Shown here in pieces: positions 16,504 through 25,465 of a stretch of DNA of 42,363 nt. Origin of the DNA: Desulfuromonas sp. TF (GTDB lineage Bacteria; Desulfobacterota; Desulfuromonadia; Desulfuromonadales; ATBO01); assembly GCF_000472285.1 (NCBI RefSeq), contig NZ_KI421415.1, positions 174,582 to 216,944 on the forward strand, in the 5' to 3' direction. Below the pieces are notes generated by a model, which did no database searches, was not told the origin of the DNA, and saw nothing but the letters and a program-made list of their open reading frames with translations. Positions within the stretch are counted from its first letter, which is position 1. The number at the start of each line of letters is the position of its first letter. Both the position numbers and the translations under genes were made by a program.

Positions 16504-17859
16504 ATGAGAACCAAACTTCTCAACTTGTGGGAAAAACTTCGTTCCAGCTACTGGTTCATTCCCAGCCTGATGGCGATCGGAGCGGTGGCCCTCTCTTTCG
16601 GCGCACTGACGATGGATCGCCGGCTGGGTGCCAAATTGATTGAAAACCTGCGATGGTTTCCCGCCCAACAGGCCGAAGGCTCCCGCCTCATCCTGTCAAC
16701 CGTCGCCGGCGCCACGATCACGGTCACCGGCGTCGTCTTCTCGGTGACCATCGTCGCCCTCTCTCTCGCCTCCCAGCAATTCGGGCCGCGGCTGCTCAGC
16801 AATTTCATGCGCGACCGCAGCAACCAGTTCGTCTTCGGGACCTTTATTGCGACGTATCTCTATTGCCTGCTGGTGCTGCGCACCATCCACGGCAGCGGGC
16901 AGAACCTGTTCATCCCCCAGATCTCCATTCTGATTGCGTTCCTCCTGGCGGTCTTCAGCGTGGGCATCCTCATCTTCTTCATTCATCACGCCGCCGACTC
17001 GATTCAGGCCATGACGGTGATCTCCAACGTCAGCGGTTCCCTGCACCACGCCATCGAAAGACAGTTTTCGGATCGGGCCGGTGAACTGGACGAAAGATGG
17101 CAGGATGAACTGGCGGGAGCAAAAATCCCCGGGGATTTCGAGGAAGATTCGGTTTCGCTGCGGAGCGACCGGTATGGGTACATCCAGGCGATCGACGAAA
17201 AAGGCCTTTTCGAAATGGCGAGGGAGAAAAAAATACTACTTCGCCTCGAATGCCGTCCGGGACATTTCGTCGTCCGGGGAGAAACACTTGCCAAGGCGTG
17301 GCCGGCTGAAAAGGGCAACTTGACGGACCTCTCGAAGAGCGTTGGCAAAGCCTTCATCTTCGGCTCCCGGCGAAGCCCGGAACAGGATATCGAGTTCCTG
17401 ATCAAGGAGCTGGTCGAAGTCGCTGTCCGCGCCCTCTCGCCGGGCATCAATGACCCCTTTACCGCCATCAGCTGCATCGACCATCTCGGTTCGGCACTGC
17501 GCGAAATGGTTGAAAGAGTCCCTCTTTCATCCTACCGCTTCGATGGCGAAGACAATCTTCGTCTCATCGCCATGCGTCCCGATATCGCCGGCATCGTGGA
17601 TGCCGCTTTCGACCAGATACGTCAGCACGGCAGGACCTACGCCTCCGTTGTCATCCGGCTTCTGGAGACGATCGCGGCAATTCTTCCCTACACCCACGGC
17701 GAGGAACAGCGCCAGCCGCTCCTGCGCCAGGCGGTGATGATCGAAAGAGGAAGCGAAAGCCTGCCCGAGGCGGAAGACCGCAAGACCGTCCACGCCCGGT
17801 TTCTGAGAATTTTTCAGGTGATGGAGGAAAGGTTCGGATTGAGCGGGGAGGCAGGCTGA
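16504..17859 (+). CDS. DUF2254 predicted membrane protein
   Basis: This is a 451-residue protein with about four transmembrane helices in the first 175 residues (for example FIPSLMAIGAVALSFGALTM, TVTGVVFSVTIVALSLAS, ISILIAFLLAVFSVGILIFF), then a soluble C-terminal half with the conserved ALSPGINDPFTAISCIDHL. This matches the DUF2254 family of inner-membrane proteins of unknown function. The ATG at 16504 has no clear ribosome site. A longer in-frame extension back to 16222 overlaps the 5' end of the divergent radical-SAM gene and reads as low-quality protein, so I rejected it. It is transcribed convergently with the nitronate monooxygenase gene. Confidence 0.85.
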   Translation: MRTKLLNLWEKLRSSYWFIPSLMAIGAVALSFGALTMDRRLGAKLIENLRWFPAQQAEGSRLILSTVAGATITVTGVVFSVTIVALSLASQQFGPRLLSNFMRDRSNQFVFGTFIATYLYCLLVLRTIHGSGQNLFIPQISILIAFLLAVFSVGILIFFIHHAADSIQAMTVISNVSGSLHHAIERQFSDRAGELDERWQDELAGAKIPGDFEEDSVSLRSDRYGYIQAIDEKGLFEMAREKKILLRLECRPGHFVVRGETLAKAWPAEKGNLTDLSKSVGKAFIFGSRRSPEQDIEFLIKELVEVAVRALSPGINDPFTAISCIDHLGSALREMVERVPLSSYRFDGEDNLRLIAMRPDIAGIVDAAFDQIRQHGRTYASVVIRLLETIAAILPYTHGEEQRQPLLRQAVMIERGSESLPEAEDRKTVHARFLRIFQVMEERFGLSGEAG

Positions 17860-17897
17860 ATGCGCGGCCATCGCGATCGGTCTTCCCCCTTCCCCAA

Positions 17898-17930
17898 AAG
17901 AAAAGGCGGGCATTCAGCTCGCCTTTCTTA
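17898..17930. terminator. Bidirectional terminator between DUF2254 and nitronate monooxygenase genes
   Basis: AAAGGCG (17902-17908) pairs with CGCCTTT (17920-17926), with additional GC pairs inside. A-rich sequence precedes and T-rich sequence follows, so it can work in both directions between the convergent genes. Confidence 0.7.
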
Positions 17931-17954
17931 CACTCAATCAGTTGGATCGGTCGC

Positions 17955-19052
17955 TCAGGAATTGGCCGTATCTCCCCGGGACCTCCCTTGATCCAGGTCG
18001 AAGAGCTCATCGAATATCGCCTGTACCGTGGTGATCCGATCGGCCTTCCAGGCATTGGTGCCGCAGAAAACCAGACCGGTTTCCACATCGCCGCGCTGGG
18101 CCCGATCCAGGGCGTGAACGATGCAGAAGCGTTCCTGCCCGGTTTTATAGGTGCATTTCTTGAGACAACCCGAGGGGCAGCGGATTCCGAGATCGACATC
18201 GCGCTGACGGACGGCCTCGATGTTCCGGCTGATGGCCCGTCCGGGGAGCCCCGCCGGGCTCATGATCAAGCCGATATCCTCCGGGGTACAGTCGAGATAC
18301 ATCTGTTTGAAGGCGTCGGAGGCATCGCACTCCTCGGTGCAGACGAAACGACTGGCCATCTGGACTCCGTCGGCGCCTTCGTCCAGGGCATGCAGCAGAT
18401 CGCCGCGGTCCCAGATGCCGCCGGCTGCGATCACCGGAATTTCGATCTGCCAGTTTTCCCGAAAATAGTCCTTTACACCTCGCACCGTGGCGTACTGATC
18501 GTACTCTCCCGTGCCTATATTCTCCAGTTTTTCGCCGAGGTGGCCCCCGGCGGTGTCGGGGTCCTCCACCACGACGGCATCCGGAAACCGCCCATAGCCT
18601 CTTTGCCATTTGCGGACAATGAGCTCGGCGGCCTTGACGGAGGAAACGATGGGGATGAGGGCCACGTGGGGAAAATCCGCCGTCAGTTCGGGAAGGTTCA
18701 GGGGAAGGCCGGCGCCGCTGACGATGACCTTGGCGCCCCCCTCGCAGGAGGCCCGCACCATTTCGTCATAGTTGGTCACCGCCACCATGCAGTTGGTTCC
18801 GATGACCCCCTTGGGAGCGATTTTATAGGCTTTGCGAATTTCATCCTTGAGCGCCATCGGATCGGCGGTAAAGAAATTCTTGCCGTCGAAATGAGGGCTG
18901 TTGAGACCGATTCCGGCCGTAGCCACCAGGCCGATTCCGCCGCAGCGGGCGACGTGTCCGGCCAGGTTGCCGCCGGAGATGCGCACGCCCATCCCTCCCT
19001 GAATCAGGGGGAAAGGAACGGTGTATCGGCCGATCGTCAAGGGTTTCATCAT
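17955..19052 (-). CDS. Nitronate monooxygenase / 2-nitropropane dioxygenase-like FMN protein
   Basis: This is a 365-residue TIM-barrel flavoprotein. PLIQGGMGVRISGGNLAG at the N-terminus, AGGIWDRGDLLHALDEGADGV (landmarks AGGI and GADGVQMASRF) and SGAGLPLNLP are typical of the nitronate monooxygenase superfamily, which includes propionate-3-nitronate detoxifying enzymes and enoyl reductases of the FabK type. The C-terminal part has a cysteine-rich stretch (CPSGCLKKCTYKTGQERFC), unusual for plain nitronate monooxygenases and perhaps a metal site. GAGGAG precedes two adjacent ATGs (19052 and 19049); either may be used. It is divergent from a two-component system. The true substrate cannot be read from sequence. 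Confidence 0.85.
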   Translation of the reverse strand: MMKPLTIGRYTVPFPLIQGGMGVRISGGNLAGHVARCGGIGLVATAGIGLNSPHFDGKNFFTADPMALKDEIRKAYKIAPKGVIGTNCMVAVTNYDEMVRASCEGGAKVIVSGAGLPLNLPELTADFPHVALIPIVSSVKAAELIVRKWQRGYGRFPDAVVVEDPDTAGGHLGEKLENIGTGEYDQYATVRGVKDYFRENWQIEIPVIAAGGIWDRGDLLHALDEGADGVQMASRFVCTEECDASDAFKQMYLDCTPEDIGLIMSPAGLPGRAISRNIEAVRQRDVDLGIRCPSGCLKKCTYKTGQERFCIVHALDRAQRGDVETGLVFCGTNAWKADRITTVQAIFDELFDLDQGRSRGDTANS

Positions 19053-19123
19053 GTTTACTCCTCAGGTACCTGTTAATTAAAAAGGAAATACGGCTGGATT
19101 TTACCAGACGGATTTAATCGGGA

Positions 19124-19145
19124 TTGTAATACTTCTGTAAAACCA
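19124..19145 (+). promoter_or_regulatory. 11-bp direct repeat upstream of the two-component pair
   Basis: TTGTAATACTT at 19124-19134 is followed directly by CTGTAAAACCA at 19135-19145, matching at 7 of 11 positions and resembling the half-sites of PhoB-type OmpR-family boxes. It lies 28-43 bases upstream of the kinase start, so it could be an autoregulatory site for the encoded regulator. Confidence 0.35.
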
Positions 19146-19187
19146 GAAACCTCTTGTCCCAAGCACCGGCGAATGCTAAAGAGAAGC

Positions 19188-20150
19188 ATGAAATTTTTCC
19201 GCCGCATCGTCAATCCTCTCTTCGCCTTTATCGGCATCCAACTGGCCTGGATCCTGGTGGTTATCTTCTGGATCTACTGGTTCATGGGCAAACATCAACA
19301 ACTGCGCACACTTGCCGAAAAGTACAGTCCCGAACTGCTGCAGGGGGGCATCGACTGGTTCATCCTGGTGGAAGGTCTTCTTCTGCTGGTCGCCATCCTG
19401 GCAGGGGTGTACGTCATTTTTCTCTTCTGGCGCCGCCAGGCCGCGCTCTACCGCGCTCAGAGAAATTTCATCGCCCAGGTCAGTCATGAACTCAAATCAC
19501 CCGTGGCTTCTCTTCAACTTCACCTGGAAACAATTCGCCGCCGCCGACCGTCACCGGCGAAGATGGACACCTTCATCGACACCATGCTGGCCGATACCGA
19601 CCGGCTCGACACCTTGATCGACAATCTGCTGGCCGCCAGCCGCCTGGAGCAGAAGGGCTTGAAGCTAACCCTTGCCCCCTGCAATCTTTCAGAGCTGGTC
19701 TCTAATTATTTCCGCCCGCGCCAGTATGCCCTGCCCAAGGCGGGAAAAATGGAGCTGGACATCGATCCGGACCTTTGCGCCCGGATCGATGCCGAAGCGA
19801 TCGAAACCGTCCTGCGCAACCTCCTGGAAAATGCCCTCCTTTATTCCTTGGGGCCACCCTCCATCCGCGTCCTTCTGAAGAGAGAGGGGGAGCGCGCGCA
19901 CCTTATCTTCGCGGACCGGGGGAAGGGAATCGAAAGGAAGGAGCAGAAGAAAGTATTCCAGATGTTTTACCGCGTAAGACACACCGGCGAGACCATCCGC
20001 GGTTCGGGTCTGGGGCTGTTCATCGTCCGGGCGGTTGTCCGGCTTCATCGGGGCAAGGTCTGGCTGGAGAGTGAAGGAAGAGACAAAGGGACGACTTTTC
20101 ACATCCTTCTTCCCCTCTGTCGGAATACGGTTGGAGAGGACGCCTCATGA
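19188..20150 (+). CDS. Sensor histidine kinase of an OmpR-type pair
   Basis: This is a roughly 320-residue kinase with two transmembrane segments (about 10-30 and 57-80) and only a short extracytoplasmic loop between them, so it may sense the membrane or a partner protein. HisKA has VSHELKSPVASLQ with the phosphorylated His at about 100. The ATPase domain shows NLLENALLYS, FADRGKGI and GSGLGLFIVRAVV. No PAS or HAMP domain is obvious. I list the ATG at 19188; an ATG at 19173 would add five residues and neither has a strong ribosome site. Its stop overlaps the next start by four bases (ATGA), so kinase and regulator are translationally coupled. Confidence 0.9.
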   Translation: MKFFRRIVNPLFAFIGIQLAWILVVIFWIYWFMGKHQQLRTLAEKYSPELLQGGIDWFILVEGLLLLVAILAGVYVIFLFWRRQAALYRAQRNFIAQVSHELKSPVASLQLHLETIRRRRPSPAKMDTFIDTMLADTDRLDTLIDNLLAASRLEQKGLKLTLAPCNLSELVSNYFRPRQYALPKAGKMELDIDPDLCARIDAEAIETVLRNLLENALLYSLGPPSIRVLLKREGERAHLIFADRGKGIERKEQKKVFQMFYRVRHTGETIRGSGLGLFIVRAVVRLHRGKVWLESEGRDKGTTFHILLPLCRNTVGEDAS

Positions 20151-20854
20151 GAAAGGCCCGCATACTTCTGGTGGAAGACGAACCGAGCATCGCCCGCGGC
20201 ATCGTGTTCAATCTGCAGGAGGAAGGCTATGACGTGGTCCATGTGGAAACCGGAGAAGCGGCCCTTCAGCAGGCCTGGGAGGAGCCCTTCGCCCTGGTGG
20301 TGCTCGATCTCATGCTCCCGGGCATCAATGGGCTGGAAGTCTGCCGTCAGTTGCGGAACCAGGACCCCCGCCTGCCGATTCTGATGCTGACGGCCAAGTC
20401 GGAGGAGAAGGACCGGGTGGAAGGGTTGGCCCAGGGGGCCGACGACTACCTGACCAAACCGTTCAGCCTCGATGAGTTTCTGCTGCGGGTAGAGGGGATG
20501 CTGCGCCGTTCCAAGTGGTACCGGCCGGCATTCAGCCATGCGGAACGTTATGCCTTCGGAGCCAACGAAGTCAGCCTGAGGGAACAGAAAGCCGATACGC
20601 CGCGGGGGAAAATCATGCTTACCGATCTGGAAGTCCGCATGCTGCGCATTTTTTTTCAGAGGGAAGGAGAAGTCCTCTCAAGGGCCGAACTCCTGAAGTC
20701 GGTATGGGGAATGTCGCCGGATACCGAAACCCGCACCCTGGACAACTTCATCGTCCGCATGCGAAAATATTTCGAACAGGATCCCGCCCGCCCGGTCCAT
20801 TTCCTCACCATCCGCGGCCGCGGTTATCAGTTCGTTCGTGAGGGCAAGTCCTGA
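20147..20854 (+). CDS. OmpR/PhoB-family response regulator
   Basis: This is a 235-residue regulator. The receiver domain (1-120) has acidic VEDEP, the phosphoryl-accepting Asp at 54 in VVLDLMLPG, the conserved Thr in MLTAKS and Lys in YLTKPF. A winged-helix DNA-binding domain (about 135-232) ends in ETRTLDNFIVRMRKYF and TIRGRGYQF. It is the cognate partner of the overlapping kinase gene. Targets are unknown; an 11-bp direct repeat upstream of the pair is a candidate site. Confidence 0.93.
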   Translation: MRKARILLVEDEPSIARGIVFNLQEEGYDVVHVETGEAALQQAWEEPFALVVLDLMLPGINGLEVCRQLRNQDPRLPILMLTAKSEEKDRVEGLAQGADDYLTKPFSLDEFLLRVEGMLRRSKWYRPAFSHAERYAFGANEVSLREQKADTPRGKIMLTDLEVRMLRIFFQREGEVLSRAELLKSVWGMSPDTETRTLDNFIVRMRKYFEQDPARPVHFLTIRGRGYQFVREGKS

Positions 20855-21041
20855 ATCCCGGCCGATTGGCCGCCCTTTCAACCCCTTCGGCGCCTGCCGA
20901 CCTCCCTTTCGAAATATGCCGCTCCGGGTCTGATAGCATGCAGCGGGCCCATTGACTTTCCCTTCCGGCAAGGTCAAATAGATGTATGCATCTTTGACTT
21001 TCCTTGTCGAGTCCTGGTCACCGTCACCCCAAGGGATTCTC

Positions 21042-22778
21042 ATGAAGATTCGCAGCAGAAGGCGCTCCAATCGAGAGAGAATATACCGCGAACTCTTTCG
21101 GAAAACCCCGGTCATGATGCATTCCATCGACCGCCAGGGACGCCTTCTGGAGGTCAGCAACCAGTGGCTGAAGACCCTCGGCTATACGCGGCACGAAGTG
21201 ATCGGCACCCCCCTGGTCCGTTTTTTCAGCCATGATTCCCGGCAGAGGGCGGAGGAATCCGTCCTCCCTCTCTTTTTCCGCCAGGGATACGTCAGAGATG
21301 TGCCCTACCAGATGATCACAAAAAGCGGAGAACCGATTGATGTTCTTATCTCCGCCGTCGCCGAGCGCGACCGGCATGGCCGCGTTGCCCGGAGTATGGC
21401 CGGTATCGTCGATATCACGGCACACAAGAAAATGGACGAGGAGATCCAGCGGCTCGCCCACTACGACCACCTGACCGGTCAGCCCAACCGGCTGCTCTTC
21501 CACGACCGCCTGAAGCAGGCTCTGGCCCAGGCACACCGCGAGCACCGCAAGGTCGGTGTCGTCTTCATCGACCTGGATCGTTTCAAATGGGTCAACGACA
21601 CCCTTGGCCACGCCATGGGTGACAAGCTGCTGCAGATCGTCGCCCAGCGCCTGACCGAGTGCGTACGCGACTGCGACACCGTCGCCAGGGTCGGCGGAGA
21701 CGAGTTCGTCATCATTCTCTACGGATTCGATACGGCGAGCGAGCCGACGATTTTCGCCAAAAGGTTTCTGCAGGTCCTCGCGCAGCCCGCCAAGCTTAAT
21801 GGAAAGGAATTTTACAGCACCGTCAGTATCGGGGTAGCCATTTATCCGCTGGACGGCGAGGACGACGAGACCCTCCTGCGCAATGCCGATATCGCCATGT
21901 ATGCCGCCAAGGAGATGGGGCGGAACAATTTCCAGTTTTACTCGGCTGAGATGAATATCCAGGCCAAGGAAAAGCTCGATCTGGAAACCCGCCTGCGCCG
22001 GGCCATTGAGAACAATGAGCTTTCATTGGCCTATCAGCCCCAGCTCAACCTGACCACCGGGCAGATCGCCGGGGTAGAAGCCCTTCTGCGCTGGCACGAT
22101 CCCGAGGTGGGGATGATTCCCCCCAGTCAATTCATTCCCGTGGCCGAAGAGACGGGCCTTATCATCCCGTTGGGAGAATGGGTGCTCAAGACCGCCTGCA
22201 GCCAGGCAAAGGAGTGGCAAAAGAGGGGATTTTCACCCGCGCGCCTGGCGGTCAACGTCTCGAGTCTTCAGTTCAAACGGATTGATTTCGTCGAGATGGT
22301 TGAAGCCGTGTTGAAGGAGACGGGGCTCGATCCCGGTTTTCTCGAGATCGAACTCACCGAAAGCATCATCATGGAAGACGTCAAGGACGCCATCATGACC
22401 CTTGCCGACCTCAAAGTCAGGGGCATCCATCTGGCCATCGATGATTTCGGCACCGGCTACTCGTCTCTCATCTACCTGAAGCATTTCCCTTTCGACCGTA
22501 TCAAGATCGCCCAGGAATTCGTCCAGGCCATCGCCAGGGATCGGGACCAGGAGGCCATCGTCGAAGCCATCATCTTCATGGCCAGCAGTCTTGAGCTGAA
22601 CGTGATCGCCGAAGGGGTCGAAACCAAGGCTCAACTCGATTTTCTGCGCAAGCGGAAGTGCCAGGACATGCAGGGATTCTACTTCTCTCACCCTATTGAG
22701 GCGCTTGCCTGGAACCCGCGCTTCGAAGAATCCCTGGCCCGAAAAGGAAGTTCCCTTATCAGTCGTCATGTGCAATAG
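21042..22778 (+). CDS. PAS-GGDEF-EAL protein with altered EAL motif
   Basis: This is a 578-residue soluble protein: PAS (about 15-130), GGDEF (about 145-300, GGDEF at 218 with RxxD inhibitory site five residues before) and EAL (about 320-570, VEALLRW near 344, ELTES, DDFGTGYSSL). The catalytic KxD motif that follows DDFGTGYS in active phosphodiesterases reads K488-I-A490, so the metal-binding Asp is lost. The cyclase site looks intact, so net c-di-GMP synthesis or c-di-GMP sensing is likelier than hydrolysis. The ATG at 21042 follows AAGGGA; an in-frame ATG 20 codons upstream has no ribosome site and adds unlikely sequence. No transmembrane helix is seen. Confidence 0.9.
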   Translation: MKIRSRRRSNRERIYRELFRKTPVMMHSIDRQGRLLEVSNQWLKTLGYTRHEVIGTPLVRFFSHDSRQRAEESVLPLFFRQGYVRDVPYQMITKSGEPIDVLISAVAERDRHGRVARSMAGIVDITAHKKMDEEIQRLAHYDHLTGQPNRLLFHDRLKQALAQAHREHRKVGVVFIDLDRFKWVNDTLGHAMGDKLLQIVAQRLTECVRDCDTVARVGGDEFVIILYGFDTASEPTIFAKRFLQVLAQPAKLNGKEFYSTVSIGVAIYPLDGEDDETLLRNADIAMYAAKEMGRNNFQFYSAEMNIQAKEKLDLETRLRRAIENNELSLAYQPQLNLTTGQIAGVEALLRWHDPEVGMIPPSQFIPVAEETGLIIPLGEWVLKTACSQAKEWQKRGFSPARLAVNVSSLQFKRIDFVEMVEAVLKETGLDPGFLEIELTESIIMEDVKDAIMTLADLKVRGIHLAIDDFGTGYSSLIYLKHFPFDRIKIAQEFVQAIARDRDQEAIVEAIIFMASSLELNVIAEGVETKAQLDFLRKRKCQDMQGFYFSHPIEALAWNPRFEESLARKGSSLISRHVQ

Positions 22779-22813
22779 AATAATAGATAGATCATCCTCA
22801 CATCTCCTTCAGG

Positions 22814-22841
22814 TTGACATGGCAAGGTGATCGGTTAAAGA
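22814..22841 (+). promoter_or_regulatory. Sigma-70 promoter of the hemerythrin gene
   Basis: TTGACA (22814-22819, perfect), 16 bases, TAAAGA (22836-22841). The leader to the ATG at 22892 is about 45 bases and ends in GGGAGG. Confidence 0.65.
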
Positions 22842-22891
22842 TTTGACCGGAGACAGTGCTTTTTACCAGCCACCTAAGAAGGGAGGCGGAC

Positions 22892-23359
22892 ATGAGAAAC
22901 TCCAACCTGTTTGAAACGCTTCGCCAGGACCACGAAAAAATTGCCGATGTTTTTTCCCGGCTGGCCGGATCCCGAAAGGAAGAAGACCGCCTGCGCCGGG
23001 TCTTCGATCTGCAGAATACCCTGACTCCCCACTTGCTGGCCGAGGATCGGGAGGTCCTTTCCCATCTTGAGGACGTCGAAGGAGAAGTTGCCCCCGCGCA
23101 GATCCGCCATGAGCATGATGAAATCCGCGGGGAGTTGGAAAAACTCTCCCGGACCCCGGTCAACGAGGAGGTTTTCGGCCGTCAGGTCGATCTCCTGTAC
23201 GATTTCTGGCAGCGCCATACCGAGGCGGAGGAAAAAACGCTCCGCGCCGCTCTCGACCGAATCACCAGCGCGGAGGCTGCCGGGATTCTCCACGGCTACA
23301 AGACGGAGCGCGACCGCCACACCCGATCCGGCCCGGAAGGCGGACGCAACTGGCTATAG
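22892..23359 (+). CDS. Hemerythrin (HHE domain) protein
   Basis: This is a 155-residue four-helix protein with the ligands expected of a non-heme diiron site: H14, H47-x3-E51, H73 or H75, and H109-x3-E113. Such single-domain hemerythrins bind O2 or NO or take part in iron-sulfur repair; which applies here cannot be told. GGGAGG lies about six bases before the ATG. It has its own promoter and a strong terminator downstream, so it is probably transcribed alone. There is no signal peptide, so it is cytoplasmic. Confidence 0.88.
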   Translation: MRNSNLFETLRQDHEKIADVFSRLAGSRKEEDRLRRVFDLQNTLTPHLLAEDREVLSHLEDVEGEVAPAQIRHEHDEIRGELEKLSRTPVNEEVFGRQVDLLYDFWQRHTEAEEKTLRAALDRITSAEAAGILHGYKTERDRHTRSGPEGGRNWL

Positions 23360-23463
23360 CCGACTCGGCATGAACACACTTCGGAACCGGTGGCCATGTC
23401 CTGTTGTGGCAGCCGGGACGGAGAAACCTTCTTCATTTATCTCCTTCTTTCAGTTTCGGAAAT

Positions 23464-23503
23464 AGCCGGTTCAGGGATGCCTTCTCCCCGAACCGGCTTT
23501 TCT
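23464..23503 (+). terminator. Intrinsic terminator after the hemerythrin gene
   Basis: AGCCGGTTC (23464-23472) pairs perfectly with GAACCGGCT (23490-23498), followed by a T-rich tail. Loop of 17 bases. It separates hemerythrin from the next cyclase gene. Confidence 0.85.
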
Positions 23504-23540
23504 CGTTTCGAACCCCGACATCCTCCGGCCGTTTTTCTTT

Positions 23541-23568
23541 TTGCAGCCGGGCAAATTTCGCCTATTAT
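23541..23568 (+). promoter_or_regulatory. Sigma-70 promoter of the GAF-GGEEF gene
   Basis: TTGCAG (23541-23546), 16 bases, TATTAT (23563-23568), about 90 bases upstream of the ATG at 23657. Confidence 0.55.
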
Positions 23569-23656
23569 AAGGCAATTTTCAGCGGTGTCTGTCCCTGCGT
23601 CTGACCGGATAATTCCGAACCATTCCGGTTTTCCTTTGAAGTAAAATGGGTGGATT

Positions 23657-25465
23657 ATGGGTAGCGGCCCTCGAGTTGGAGTCGGTAGAAACAGCCCCCG
23701 CAGGTCCTTTGCGGCAGCCTCTTATGTCGCACTGGGCGCGGGGACGGCTCTCTGGCTGGCGCATAAGGGATCCCCCCTCGCCGCCGGCCTGCTGCTCAGT
23801 GCGCTGACAGCGGTCGCCGCCTGGGCGGGATTCCACTTTCGGGACTGGCACCGGGAAGAAGACCGCATGGCGGAAGATCTCGGCCTTGCGCCTGCGTCGG
23901 CGGCGCGAAAAACAGGCGGTCCCCTTCAGGGCTTCAAGAAACCCGGCGTGCCTGTCCGGCCCACGGCGGCAGCCCTGGGAGACTCCTTCCGTCTTCAGCT
24001 GGACCTTTTGCGCACCGCTCTGGGCCTTACCGGAGTGGCCCTGCTCTGGCCCGACTCCTCCGGAGCCGCTCTGCGACTTCGGGGACTGTCCTCAAGTCGC
24101 ACCGATCTTCGCCCGGGACCCTACCCCGTGGGCTGCGGCATTACCGGCATTCTAGAAAAGGACCGGGACGAGATCGCCATGGCGCCCGTGGGCGCCGCGT
24201 TCAGCGGTCTACCCTATTACCGCGGCCGCGGACGCACCGGAGGCGTGTTCGCCATCCGCATTCGCGTGGAAGGTGAAAATCGGGGAGGCATCCTCTGCGT
24301 CGACCGGGAGGCGGCCCATCCCTGGAATTCCCTGGAGGTGGAGACCCTGCGCACGGCCGCCCGGCGCCTGGCTTTCGACGTGTCCATGGGGCGCCGCTTT
24401 CTGGAGATGCACCGGGAGCGCGGACTTTACCAGCGGGTATCCATCGGCCTGCGTGAACTTACCGAAGGACTGGGGCTGGAATCGACGATCGATGCCGCCC
24501 TCAAGGCCGTGCGCACCGTCATCGCTCCCGACTTCTTCGCTCTCACCCTGACCGAAGGGGTTGCCTACCGGGTTCTCCATGCCGAAGGACCGAGGGCGGA
24601 AAAACTCCTTTCCAGCACTTTTCCTCTGGATGAAGGTCTGGTCGGACAGTCGCTTCGCTATGACTGCTCCCTTCCGGAAGGCGCTGAATACCTGGGCGCC
24701 TCGCCGGTCTTCGGCTCATTGACTCTTCCAGGCGATTTGCGCTCTCTGCTGATTCTCCCTCTACGCAAGGAAAAGAGCGCTCCCCTGGGCACCCTGGTGC
24801 TGGCTGCCCGAAAACCCGGCGTTTTCAATCTTCTCCACCGCGAACTCCTGGAACTGATCGCAAAACAGGTGGCGATCAGGATCGACCTGGCTCTCGCCCA
24901 TGAACAGATCAATCGCCTGGCGACCACGGACGGCCTTACCGGGCTGGCCAACCACCGGGCCTTCCAGCAGGCCTTCAGGACCATGCTCCAGCGCGCCCGC
25001 CGCAATTCGACCTCCCTGTGCCTGCTGCTCTGCGACGTCGACCATTTCAAGGGGGTCAACGACACCTTCGGCCACCCCTTCGGGGACACCGTGCTCAAAG
25101 CCGTCGCCGGCGCACTGGCTCAAAGCGTGCGGGGGATCGACCTCGCCGCCCGTTACGGAGGCGAGGAATTCACCCTGCTGCTGGAAGACTCGAAAAGGGA
25201 GGGCGGCCGGAAAATGGCCGAACGGGCGCGCCGCGCCGTCGAAGCGCTTGAACTCGATCATGAAGGCCAGCAGGTTTCGGTGACCATGTCCATAGGACTG
25301 GCCGTCTTCCCCGACGATGGAGACGAAATCCCGATGCTCATACAGCGCGCCGACCAGGCCCTCTACCAGGCCAAGCGCCAGGGGCGCAACCGCACCGTGG
25401 CGTGGACGGGGAAGATGGAGGGGGAGGATACTGAGCAGGCGGGTGGAGGGGTAAAACAGGCTTGA
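23657..25465 (+). CDS. Membrane GAF-GGEEF diguanylate cyclase
   Basis: This is a 602-residue protein. Two short transmembrane helices (about 19-36 and 42-62) form a membrane hairpin with almost no exposed loop. Two GAF-like segments (about 100-250 and 255-410) precede the cyclase domain (about 425-585), which has GGEEF at residue 501 and RxxD five residues earlier. The GAF segments should bind a small intracellular ligand and control c-di-GMP synthesis. The ribosome site is poor (GGGTGG). The C-terminal 20 residues after the cyclase are low-complexity and acidic/glycine-rich. No EAL domain is present. Confidence 0.9.
   Translation: MGSGPRVGVGRNSPRRSFAAASYVALGAGTALWLAHKGSPLAAGLLLSALTAVAAWAGFHFRDWHREEDRMAEDLGLAPASAARKTGGPLQGFKKPGVPVRPTAAALGDSFRLQLDLLRTALGLTGVALLWPDSSGAALRLRGLSSSRTDLRPGPYPVGCGITGILEKDRDEIAMAPVGAAFSGLPYYRGRGRTGGVFAIRIRVEGENRGGILCVDREAAHPWNSLEVETLRTAARRLAFDVSMGRRFLEMHRERGLYQRVSIGLRELTEGLGLESTIDAALKAVRTVIAPDFFALTLTEGVAYRVLHAEGPRAEKLLSSTFPLDEGLVGQSLRYDCSLPEGAEYLGASPVFGSLTLPGDLRSLLILPLRKEKSAPLGTLVLAARKPGVFNLLHRELLELIAKQVAIRIDLALAHEQINRLATTDGLTGLANHRAFQQAFRTMLQRARRNSTSLCLLLCDVDHFKGVNDTFGHPFGDTVLKAVAGALAQSVRGIDLAARYGGEEFTLLLEDSKREGGRKMAERARRAVEALELDHEGQQVSVTMSIGLAVFPDDGDEIPMLIQRADQALYQAKRQGRNRTVAWTGKMEGEDTEQAGGGVKQA

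Noticed and set aside
17988-19076. Plus-strand 362-codon frame over the nitronate monooxygenase gene
   Set aside because: Antisense shadow without recognisable domains.
23390-23644. Possible 84-codon gene after the hemerythrin gene
   Set aside because: It spans a perfect intrinsic terminator and a promoter and has no ribosome site.
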